A stretch of 30,017 nucleotides of DNA from a virus, in the IMG/VR virus record IMGVR_UViG_3300032053_000352, positions 1 to 30,017 of that record. One strand, written 5' to 3'. This document shows positions 24,078-30,017 of this stretch, in pieces. The stretch's first letter is position 1. Each line of letters opens with the position of its first letter. The notes beneath the pieces are model-generated. The model saw only the letters and a program-made list of their open reading frames with translations. It was not told the DNA's origin and did not search any database. Both the position numbers and the translations under genes were made by a program.

Positions 24078-24284
24078 ATGATACAAATATCACAACCAGA
24101 AAAAACAGTTTTAGTTCACTATGGAAAACTACTTCAGATGAACATGATTGAACAAGGAAGATCAAAAGAATTTGTGAAGACACTTCTTGGATATGCTTCT
24201 TATGACACACTAAATTCACGTTTAAAGGATGCAAAGTTTTCCTTTGATGAATTGAGAATGCTAACTGAAAAAGGTTTGTTGTAA
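24078..24284 (+). CDS. First early gene, small uncharacterised protein, 68 aa
   Basis: Highly charged helical protein; IEQGRSKEFVKTLLGYASYD then SRLKDAKFSFDELRMLTEKG. The 'SFDELRMLTEKG' ending resembles the last helix of small phage regulators with a helix-turn-helix ('x-x-x-E-L-x-x-L-x-x-x-x-L'), and being the first gene behind the early promoter would suit a regulator. No firm domain. Its stop overlaps the next start as TAATG (24282-24286), so the 29-residue membrane peptide after it is probably coupled. Confidence 0.6.
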   Translation: MIQISQPEKTVLVHYGKLLQMNMIEQGRSKEFVKTLLGYASYDTLNSRLKDAKFSFDELRMLTEKGLL

Positions 24285-24373
24285 TGGGAACAGCGCTTTT
24301 ATTCATTGCACTAATAGCATTGTATGCAATGCTAGTGACAATCCAAATAAGAAAGGACAAAAATGAAAAGTGA
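24284..24373 (+). CDS. 29-aa single-span membrane peptide
   Basis: MGTALLFIALIALYAMLVTI followed by QIRKDKNEK: one hydrophobic helix with a basic tail, consistent with N-out/C-in or anchor topology. The start forms TAATG with the previous gene and the stop overlaps the next gene's start (ATG 24363), so it fills a small gap in a tightly packed operon. It is too short for routine gene finding. Candidates are a membrane-active early protein, a host-inhibition peptide, or a sensor of membrane state; no evidence distinguishes these. Confidence 0.55.
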   Translation: MGTALLFIALIALYAMLVTIQIRKDKNEK

Positions 24374-24620
24374 AACAACACCACACACCATCTTGTCTGT
24401 TCACTATGGAACGCATTCAGCAAATAGGGTGACAACCATTGAAGAATTCAACAAGGATGCTGAATTTATGATTAAAGTCAAAGCACTGTTCCTGGAAGCA
24501 GAAATGAGGTGGCGCAATGATCCAACTGAATTCAGAAGATCTGTTGCAGATAGGGTGAAGAAATGGTGCTTCACCAAGTCAAATGAGTTGAGAAACAAAC
24601 ACTGGAAAAAAACAAATTGA
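24363..24620 (+). CDS. Uncharacterised early protein, 85 aa
   Basis: Begins MKSETTPHTILSVHYGTHSA and is followed by an amphipathic helical part (TTIEEFNKDAEFMIKVKALF and later RRSVADRVKKWCFTKSNELR). Basic C-terminal end (NKHWKKTN). No signal peptide, membrane segment or recognised domain; one cysteine. The next gene starts 1 base after its stop. Early position suggests a host-takeover or regulatory role; this is inference. Confidence 0.6.
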   Translation: MKSETTPHTILSVHYGTHSANRVTTIEEFNKDAEFMIKVKALFLEAEMRWRNDPTEFRRSVADRVKKWCFTKSNELRNKHWKKTN

Positions 24621-24621
24621 A

Positions 24622-24876
24622 ATGGAAACACTTTTGAAAGATCTTTTAAGGCTTGAAGAACAGTTGAAGAACTTGAACCCACATTCAAAAATGAAATGTG
24701 TCATCACAGCAAACAGTGTTGGTGAACTTGCAGCAGTATCACAGTGCAACAGATTCAAGAAGTTGAAAGTTTATTCACCATTTCAACAGTCACCAACACA
24801 AGACTTCTTTTTCTTTACCTATGCTTTACCAGAAAGACCAAACACAATAATTGTTGTCAAAGCAAAACTTCAATAA
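24622..24876 (+). CDS. Uncharacterised early protein, 84 aa
   Basis: A leucine-rich helix (METLLKDLLRLEEQLKNLNP) then a mixed alpha/beta part (MKCVITANSVGELAAVSQCN, PTQDFFFFTYALPERPNTII). No family recognised. The phenylalanine-rich strand (FFFFTY) is a surface or packing oddity, and there is no transmembrane helix. It has the same compact, A/T-rich leader spacing (one or two bases to neighbours) as the other early small genes. Confidence 0.6.
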   Translation: METLLKDLLRLEEQLKNLNPHSKMKCVITANSVGELAAVSQCNRFKKLKVYSPFQQSPTQDFFFFTYALPERPNTIIVVKAKLQ

Positions 24877-24877
24877 A

Positions 24878-25087
24878 ATGACACACCACACACTTGAATT
24901 CATAAACAAAAAGGACATAACAGAAACATTCAACAAGTTCTGTGAACAAGTTTACTTTGGAAGAAACATTCTTTTGATGGAATCAAAGATGCACACAATG
25001 AAATTTCTTGCTGAAGTTTCAAATGTAAGGATGCACACAGTTGTTCAATGTTATGACAATGCTTCACAATTTACTTTTCTGAACTAA
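24878..25087 (+). CDS. Uncharacterised early protein, 69 aa
   Basis: Start taken at ATG 24878 (MTHHTLEFINKKDITETFNK), because the upstream in-frame start lies in the preceding gene. Contains EQVYFGRNILLMESKMHTMK and a C-terminal VRMHTVVQCYDNASQFTF. Mixed alpha/beta, one or two cysteines, no membrane segment. No family recognised. Neighbour spacing of 1 base each side suggests it belongs to the same early transcript. Confidence 0.6.
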   Translation: MTHHTLEFINKKDITETFNKFCEQVYFGRNILLMESKMHTMKFLAEVSNVRMHTVVQCYDNASQFTFLN

Positions 25088-25088
25088 T

Positions 25089-25307
25089 ATGGAAATACAA
25101 ACTAAAATTGAACTTGAACTTCCAAGATTTGAAGGTGACAAGTATGCTGAAGAATTAGCACTTTATGAATCAACCAAGAAGAATAAAGACTTTCATCCAG
25201 TCTTCTTCTGCTTTCTTCCAAGCACAAAGAAATTTTCTGCAACAAGGTTTGCAAGTGAAAGCCTTCTGAAATCTTTTGGCTTTCAGATTATACACCACCA
25301 AGAATAA
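25089..25307 (+). CDS. Uncharacterised early protein, 72 aa
   Basis: Acidic N-terminus (TKIELELPRFEGDKYAEELA), then an aromatic stretch (DFHPVFFCFLPSTKKFSATR) and a C-terminal helix. No family recognised. The 101-base gap that follows, before the RecT gene, is A/T-rich at its end; a reading frame without a good start runs through it (see rejected items). Grouped with the early small genes by position and composition. Confidence 0.55.
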   Translation: MEIQTKIELELPRFEGDKYAEELALYESTKKNKDFHPVFFCFLPSTKKFSATRFASESLLKSFGFQIIHHQE

Positions 25308-25408
25308 TTGTTGATTTTCTTACATGGTGGTGTGAATTGGTGGCGAAAGTGAAGGTTCTTTGGATGAACAAGGAAGCCAATTCAAATGAATTAATAATTA
25401 AATAAAAC

Positions 25409-26119
25409 ATGAAAAACATGAAAACAACAACAGAAATCACCAAAGAAATTGACAGCAAGGTTCTGTCAGTTATTGGAAGCAAAAAAATTGCTGGATTTGA
25501 AAAAGCACACCTGGTTGCAAGCGCAATTGAACATTTGAAAACAATGTTGACACCAGAATACATGAAACCTATTATGGCGCTGCAAGGAAACAAACTAGGT
25601 TTCAGAACAGACAAAGACAAAGTTGGTGGATATGACATGACTGTTGTTAAGAACTGTTTGATTGAAGCTGTTCTTGTTGGACTTCAACCAACTGGAAACC
25701 AGTTCAACATCATTGCTGGCAACATGTACCCAACAAAAGAAGGATGTGGATATTTGCTAAACAATTTTAATGGACTGAAGTTTGAAATCATTTGTGGACT
25801 TCCAAAAGTAAATTCAGATAAAACTGGTGCAGCTGTTGATGTGAACATTAAATGGACACTGAATAATGAATCAAATGAAAAAGTGATTCCAATTCCAATC
25901 AAGATTGATTCCTATGCTTCAGTTGATTCCATCATTGGCAAAGCAACAAGAAAAGGACGGGCATGGCTTTTGTCAACAATCACTGGTGTTGAAATTACAG
26001 ATGGTGAAATTGAAGATGCAACACACACAGTTGTTTCTTCTGAAACACCAGAACAAAAGATCAAGAAATTAAAAGACTTGAAAGCTGAAGGAAACCAAAT
26101 AAATGCTGAATTATTATGA
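25409..26119 (+). CDS. recT: RecT-family single-strand annealing protein
   Basis: 236 residues. The diagnostic region is MALQGNKLGFRTDK near residues 57-70, then NCLIEAVLVGLQPTGNQFNI (75-105) and AGNMYPTKEGCGYLL, the RecT/Red-beta 'GLxPxGNxFxIIAGxMYxTKEGxGYLL' signature of Bacteroidetes phages. RecT anneals single strands and promotes strand exchange, working with an exonuclease partner (RecE or a similar nuclease) during phage replication. Its last codon overlaps the next ATG as ATGA (26116-26119), implying coupled translation with the nuclease-motor fusion. A second ATG (MKTTTE) three codons in could be the true start. Confidence 0.9.
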   Translation: MKNMKTTTEITKEIDSKVLSVIGSKKIAGFEKAHLVASAIEHLKTMLTPEYMKPIMALQGNKLGFRTDKDKVGGYDMTVVKNCLIEAVLVGLQPTGNQFNIIAGNMYPTKEGCGYLLNNFNGLKFEIICGLPKVNSDKTGAAVDVNIKWTLNNESNEKVIPIPIKIDSYASVDSIIGKATRKGRAWLLSTITGVEITDGEIEDATHTVVSSETPEQKIKKLKDLKAEGNQINAELL

Positions 26120-28200
26120 TGGAAGCGCACAAGTATAGAAATCTAAGCAATGAAGAAAAGGAAGAATTATTTTCCAATTATCTTCTTGATAGCTGGTCTT
26201 TTTCAAAAGTAGATTCATTTGCAAGAAATGAAAAAGCATTTGAAATGAATTATGTGTATCGTGAACCAAGCAAATTTTCTGCTTCTTCTGTTGCTGGAAC
26301 AGCATATCATTCAGCCTTGAAGCTTTATTTTTCTGAATTGAAAGATGGTGTCAAGATTGATGTTGCTGACATGCAAATTGTAGCAATTGAAGAAATTGAA
26401 AAGGTGAAGCCAAACAAATGGAAGACACAGAAAACAACACCAACAATTGAAGAATGCAGAAAGAAAGCAACAGAAGTTGCAATTGCATTGATCAACAACT
26501 TCCTTTCAGATGTGTCTGTCTATGAAGGTGATATGAAGGAAATCATTTCTGTTGAAGTTTATTGTGACCAGTTCTTGACAATCAATGGTGTTGACATTCC
26601 GCTTCCTTGTCATTCAATTATTGACTTGGTCATCAAAACAAATGAAGATAAAATTGTTGTCATTGACCACAAATCAAAGTCAAGCTTTTCAGATGAAAAG
26701 GAATTGAAGTTTTCAATTGGCAAACAAGCAATCACCTATGTCAAGATGTTGGAAACACAAAATGACATCCATGTTGATGAAGTTTGGTTTGTTGAAAACA
26801 AGTATTCACAGAACCGCGACAAGTCACCACAGTTGAATTGTTTCAAAATGATTCTTGACAAAGACACTAGAAGGTTGTATGAAGCACTTTTGTATGAACC
26901 ACTAAAAAGAATGCTTGAAGCCATTTCAAATCCAGATTATGTGTATCTAATAAATGAAGCAGACAACTTTGTTGACAAGGCTGAATTGTATGAATTCTGG
27001 ACCAAGACAATGATTTCTGAAGTTGAAGATTATCAGATACCAGAAAACAAAAAGGAACTAATTTCAAAAAGGCTTCGCAAAATTCGGGATGCTTCAATTG
27101 GAACAATCAATCCAAAAACAATAAAAGAGTTCAGAAGAAACGCTGCTGCATTCATTCAATACGATCTAACAAATAAAGACATGACCAAAGAAGAAAAAAT
27201 TGAACACACACTGAACACACTTGGAATCAAAGTAAACATTGCACACACATTCAAAGGATATTCTTCAGACACATTCTTGATCAATGTTTCATCTGGAACA
27301 AACCTTTCAAGTGTTCAGAAATACAAACTTGACATTGCAAGCGCATTGAATGTGTCTTCAATTAGAATGATGAAAGATTTGTTTGTGTATGAAGGGAAAT
27401 CATATCTTGCAATTGAATCTGGAAAACAAAGGGAACAAGATTTGCTTTTTGATGCAACACTTGTTGATGGTCAAAAGATTCCAATTGGTGTTGACAACTT
27501 CAACAAAGTAATTTATTGGGACACAGACAATGCTTCAACACCACACATGTTGATTTGTGGTTCAACTGGTTCTGGAAAATCTGTCTGCATCATTTCAATA
27601 TTTGAGTACGCAAAACTAATTGGATTCACTGACATTGTTTTGTTTGATCCAAAGTTTGAATTCACAAGGTATGCTGGCAAAGGAATAAAAGTTTACAATG
27701 ACATTGATGACATTGAAAAAGCAATGGAAGAACTTGTTGTGACAATGAATGAACTTGTGAAGACAAGTGGGAAAAGAAAAACACTTGTTGTGTTTGATGA
27801 ATTTGCAGATGCTGTTGCTTCTTCTAAAAGTGGAAATGCTTTGAAAATTTATAAAGAAGTTCCAGAAGGAACATTTGCAAATGGAAATATAAAGTACAAA
27901 AGAGTGCTTGCAGAAACAAAGAAGTCTTTGGAAGAAAACTTGAAGATTCTTCTTCAAAAAGGAAGATCAAGTGGTTTCAGAATCATTGCAGCAACACAGC
28001 GCGCTTCTGTCAAAGTCATCACTGGTGATGCTAAAGTGAATTTTCCAGTTCAGATTTGTTTCAAAGTTCCAAAAGAAACAGATTCAAAAGTTGTCCTTGA
28101 TGAAGCTGGTGCAGAAAGTTTGTCTGGAAAAGGTGATGGACTTATGAAGTCACCAGATTATTCTGGTGCAGTTAGATTTCAAGCATTTTACAAATCATAG
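26116..28200 (+). CDS. RecB/Cas4-type nuclease fused to FtsK/SpoIIIE-type motor
   Basis: 694 residues in two parts. Residues about 25-350 are a PD-(D/E)XK nuclease with the full RecB-family set: G61-x3-H65 in GTAYHSAL, D170 in CHSIIDLVI, D184-x-K186 in VVIDHKSKSS, and Q204-x3-Y208 in KQAITYVK. Residues about 365-694 are an FtsK/SpoIIIE-type motor: the alpha-like 'IKVNIAHTFKGY' and 'DIASALNVSSIRMM' region, Walker A GSTGSGKS at 482-489, DPKFEFTRY at 511-519, Walker B LVVFDEFAD at 557-565, and GRSSGFRIIAATQRASVKVI at 616-635 with the DSKVVLDEAGAESLSGKGDG end. It has no membrane segments and no C-terminal gamma domain. Probably resects or moves along DNA, feeding RecT. Coupled by ATGA to recT. 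Confidence 0.85.
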   Translation: MMEAHKYRNLSNEEKEELFSNYLLDSWSFSKVDSFARNEKAFEMNYVYREPSKFSASSVAGTAYHSALKLYFSELKDGVKIDVADMQIVAIEEIEKVKPNKWKTQKTTPTIEECRKKATEVAIALINNFLSDVSVYEGDMKEIISVEVYCDQFLTINGVDIPLPCHSIIDLVIKTNEDKIVVIDHKSKSSFSDEKELKFSIGKQAITYVKMLETQNDIHVDEVWFVENKYSQNRDKSPQLNCFKMILDKDTRRLYEALLYEPLKRMLEAISNPDYVYLINEADNFVDKAELYEFWTKTMISEVEDYQIPENKKELISKRLRKIRDASIGTINPKTIKEFRRNAAAFIQYDLTNKDMTKEEKIEHTLNTLGIKVNIAHTFKGYSSDTFLINVSSGTNLSSVQKYKLDIASALNVSSIRMMKDLFVYEGKSYLAIESGKQREQDLLFDATLVDGQKIPIGVDNFNKVIYWDTDNASTPHMLICGSTGSGKSVCIISIFEYAKLIGFTDIVLFDPKFEFTRYAGKGIKVYNDIDDIEKAMEELVVTMNELVKTSGKRKTLVVFDEFADAVASSKSGNALKIYKEVPEGTFANGNIKYKRVLAETKKSLEENLKILLQKGRSSGFRIIAATQRASVKVITGDAKVNFPVQICFKVPKETDSKVVLDEAGAESLSGKGDGLMKSPDYSGAVRFQAFYKS

Positions 28201-28202
28201 AT

Positions 28203-28622
28203 ATGGCATTCATCAAATTCACTGGCAACAGCAAATTCAATCCACAACCAAAACCAGAAGCAGTTCTGAAGAACAAGGTTGTGTTAAAAAAAGAAAAGAA
28301 ACCAACTGGTGAAAAGACAGTGTTTCAATCCATCTGGGATAAAAGACCACACAAATCACAAATAAGTGGTGAAAAGATTTCAGAAGCAAAAGCAACCAAC
28401 TTCTTGCATGTGCTGGCAAAAGGACAAAATAAGTTTCCTTTGTTTAAGCTGGAAGAAGAAAACATTGTTCTTGGAACAGAAGAAGAACATTTCATCTGGG
28501 ATAATGCAAGACATTTGATTCCACCAAATCACAAAGGATGGAAGAAGCTTATTGAAAAAGAATCATTGCTGAAGGAAAAATACAGACTACTTTCACAAAT
28601 TAATGGTGTTAAAAAAATATAA
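28203..28622 (+). CDS. HNH-like nuclease (NinG-like), 139 aa
   Basis: The basic N-terminus (KNKVVLKKEKKP) is followed by VFQSIWDKRPHKSQISGEKI, then the catalytic-looking set FLHVLAKG (H69), ENIVLGTEEEH (N87, H96) and FIWDNARHL. The spacing fits a His-Asn-His treble-clef nuclease (HNH), and the phrase 'W-x-x-RPH' resembles phage NinG/HNH-like proteins. The cysteine pairs that bind zinc in many HNH proteins are missing, so zinc-free or divergent folding is possible. It sits right after the nuclease-motor fusion in the recombination module, so junction processing is a reasonable role. Starts 2 bases after that gene's stop. Confidence 0.6.
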   Translation: MAFIKFTGNSKFNPQPKPEAVLKNKVVLKKEKKPTGEKTVFQSIWDKRPHKSQISGEKISEAKATNFLHVLAKGQNKFPLFKLEEENIVLGTEEEHFIWDNARHLIPPNHKGWKKLIEKESLLKEKYRLLSQINGVKKI

Positions 28623-28624
28623 TC

Positions 28625-28864
28625 ATGACAGATAAAGCACAAGAAATTGAAATCAGTCAAGAAGAACTTGACAACTTCAAGAAAGATCACACAGTCATCA
28701 ACCGCGCGCTTGTGATGAAAGCACTGGAAGAAGTTTCAAGTGAACACTTTAGTCACCTAAAAAGAAGAAGTGCAGCAGAACAGACCATTGTTGGAAATAT
28801 GACAATGGTATTGCTTGAAGATTTGTTGAAAGAAATAAAAAAAATAAAAACACAAACCTTGTAA
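28625..28864 (+). CDS. Small helical protein, 79 aa
   Basis: All-helical and charged (AQEIEISQEELDNFKKDHTV, then SHLKRRSAAEQTIVGNMTMV and a basic LLKEIKKIKTQ tail). Could form a coiled coil or a small DNA-binding dimer. No recognised family. It lies between the HNH-like and replication genes with 2 and 1 base gaps, so it belongs to the replication operon; an accessory or loader role is only a guess. Confidence 0.6.
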   Translation: MTDKAQEIEISQEELDNFKKDHTVINRALVMKALEEVSSEHFSHLKRRSAAEQTIVGNMTMVLLEDLLKEIKKIKTQTL

Positions 28865-28865
28865 T

Positions 28866-29564
28866 ATGCCAAAACAATTTTCATATCTTCCATATTTTCA
28901 ATTTAAACCTTCAGACTGGTTGACTGGTGACATTCAATATTGTTCACTTGAAGCAAAAGGTCTTTTTTCTGACATCTGTGCTTTCTATTGGCAAAGGAAA
29001 TGCACAATGACACAAGTTGAATTGTATAAAAAATTTAAACATGAAAAACTTCTTGAAGAATTGATTCATCAAGAAGTCATCAAGATTGAAGATGGTGATG
29101 TTGTGATTGAATTCCTTCTTGACCAGTTTGAACTTCTGCACAAAGAACACAAAAGAAATGTCACCAATGGAAGAAAAGGTGCTGAAGTTAGAAAGCAGAA
29201 TCAAGAACGGAAGCAAGTTACACATGATCCACTTCCTGGATTCCATCTTTCAAGTATAGAAAAACAACCAGAAGGTGTCTTTTTCAGAATAGGAATGACA
29301 CTTCACAGAACAAATGTTTCTGAATATGTCAAGAATGAAATGTCAATTCACACAGAACAATTCATGATGACAATGAAACCAATCACCATTGATCAAGTTC
29401 TGAAACAAATGGACACTGATTATCTTGGTTATTCATTTAACAATCACAACCATGTCATCAAGGCTTTTGATAAGATTGCAAAGGATATGAAGAACGGAAA
29501 ACAAAACAACTTCAAGAATAATGAAACACCAACAAAATTGTCTTATTCAATTAACCAAAAATAA
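28866..29564 (+). CDS. Phage replication-initiation-like protein (DnaD/DUF1376-type)
   Basis: 232 residues. The opening YLPYFQFKPSDWLTGDIQYC and continuing SLEAKGLFSDICAFYWQRK is the winged-helix pattern of replisome-organiser/DUF1376-type proteins ('F-x-x-x-x-W-x-x-G-x-I-x-x-x-S-x-x-x-x-G-x-F-x-x-I/L-x-x-Y-W'). The middle has a helical linker (NVTNGRKGAEVRKQNQERKQ). The C-terminal part is a variable protein-interaction domain. It would open or mark the phage origin and load the helicase. It is the last gene of the early block before the composition changes at 29,565. Confidence is moderate because the match is by recall. Confidence 0.7.
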   Translation: MPKQFSYLPYFQFKPSDWLTGDIQYCSLEAKGLFSDICAFYWQRKCTMTQVELYKKFKHEKLLEELIHQEVIKIEDGDVVIEFLLDQFELLHKEHKRNVTNGRKGAEVRKQNQERKQVTHDPLPGFHLSSIEKQPEGVFFRIGMTLHRTNVSEYVKNEMSIHTEQFMMTMKPITIDQVLKQMDTDYLGYSFNNHNHVIKAFDKIAKDMKNGKQNNFKNNETPTKLSYSINQK

Positions 29565-29687
29565 CGTTTTGCAGATTACAGCAGGTGGGGCTTTACACCA
29601 CAAAATATGAACTGAAAAACTAAATTTGATATGAATACAAATGTTGATACAAAAACGGAAACCCCCACTTGCTGTAATGTGCTGTTA
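29562..29687. repeat. Long palindromic element at a composition boundary
   Basis: Arms ATTACAGCAGGTGGGG (29575-29590) and CCCCACTTGCTGTAAT (29663-29678) pair over 16 bp with one G-T wobble, separated by 72 bases. Beyond the inner arms TAAC (29562-29565) and GTTA (29684-29687) can also pair. The element straddles the methyltransferase start (29631). It resembles mobile palindromic intergenic units I associate with Flavobacteria genomes, which often end TGTGCTGTTAGC; the same phrase is here at 29678-29689. That link is memory-based. Confidence 0.5.
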
Positions 29688-30017
29688 GCACCAGTACGGG
29701 TTTTAAACCTTTATGCTTGTCTTGGCGGTAATCGTTACAAGTGGGATGAAGTGGCAAATATTGAAGTAACTGCGGTTGAATATGATGCTGAAATTGCAAA
29801 AGCATATCAAGAGCGTTTTCCAAATGATAAAGTGATACTTGCAGATGCACACCAATATTTACTTGACCATTACAAAGAATTTGATTTTATATGGAGTTCG
29901 CCACCTTGTCCAAGCCATAGCAAAATTAGAATTACTCAAAAAAGTAGAGAAACATTTACGCCTTTATATCCTGATATGAAATTGTATGAAGAAATTATTT
30001 TTTTAGATAATCATTTT
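29631..30017 (+). CDS. C5-cytosine DNA methyltransferase (partial, runs off right end)
   Basis: 129 residues to the window edge. Motif I is VLNLYACLGGNRYKWDE at 24-40 (the SAM-binding F/Y-x-G-x-G-G region), then VTAVEYDAEIAKAYQERFPN, an acidic turn typical of motif II-III. The catalytic motif IV is FIWSSPPCPSHSK at 86-98 with Cys93 as the nucleophile that attacks cytosine C6. The MN...-type start is within the palindromic element, and the first 21 residues before the core are not conserved-looking, so a later start (such as GTG at 29679) is possible. CpG content is far higher than in upstream phage genes, pointing to recent acquisition. A matching restriction gene, if any, lies outside. Confidence 0.85.
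   Translation, partial: MNTNVDTKTETPTCCNVLLAPVRVLNLYACLGGNRYKWDEVANIEVTAVEYDAEIAKAYQERFPNDKVILADAHQYLLDHYKEFDFIWSSPPCPSHSKIRITQKSRETFTPLYPDMKLYEEIIFLDNHF

Noticed and set aside
25255-25390. Reading frame KPSEIFWLSDYTPPRIIV... continuing through the gap before recT
   Set aside because: It looks protein-like and ends just before recT, but has no ATG until near its end and is preceded by a stop; a frameshift in the previous gene is possible but unsupported.
1-30017. CRISPR arrays, tRNA genes, integrase, lysis enzymes
   Set aside because: None seen. The only regular repeat is the coding collagen array, and no clover-leaf, integrase or endolysin motif was recognised on either strand.

Overview
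The window reads as a stretch of a tailed, siphovirus-like phage (or prophage) of a Bacteroidetes host, probably Flavobacteriia-like. The evidence is strong A+T bias, ATG starts preceded by A/T-rich leaders instead of Shine-Dalgarno sites, three promoter-like sites matching the Bacteroidetes form TTTG-N19-TAnnTTTG, and a lipoprotein whose post-cysteine residues resemble the Bacteroidetes surface-export signal. No integrase, lysis cassette, tRNA or CRISPR array was seen, so temperate or lytic lifestyle is undecided.

Layout. A divergent control region (about 23.79-24.08 kb) splits the window. To its left nearly everything is on the minus strand and looks like late virion genes. Read in transcription order they are: a small conserved protein, terminase small and large subunits, a set of connector/tail-completion and tail/baseplate proteins, a small lipoprotein and the tape measure (23.8 to 13.3 kb). 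Then comes a glycan-modification island (13.0 to 8.5 kb) with at least three glycosyltransferase-like proteins, a fourth GT-B-like one, a SAM methyltransferase, two tiny proteins, and two plus-strand genes (a DUF115/MptE-like protein and a zinc ribbon). Next is the head block: ClpP-type protease with fused/nested scaffold, major capsid, a tail-tube-like protein, an uncharacterised two-part protein and portal (8.4 to 3.4 kb). Last are an adaptor-like protein, several fibre-associated proteins and a collagen-like fibre running off the left edge. Portal and capsid lie far downstream of terminase, after the tail genes, which is not the usual order.

To the right of the control region genes are on the plus strand and look early: six very small proteins (one a 29-residue membrane peptide), a RecT-type annealing protein, a 694-residue protein that joins a RecB/Cas4-type nuclease to an FtsK/SpoIIIE-type motor, a His-Asn-His nuclease-like protein, a small helical protein, and a protein like phage replication-initiation/DnaD-type proteins. 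The window ends inside a C5-cytosine DNA methyltransferase.

Most striking points: (1) the nuclease-FtsK fusion coupled by an ATGA overlap to RecT, a plausible self-contained DNA end-processing machine; (2) extreme CpG scarcity in the phage DNA that stops abruptly at about 29,565, exactly where a long palindromic element and the methyltransferase begin, suggesting recent acquisition; (3) the glycan island; (4) an export-type hydrophobic leader on the major capsid protein. Functional calls are by recognition of motifs; no database searches were possible.
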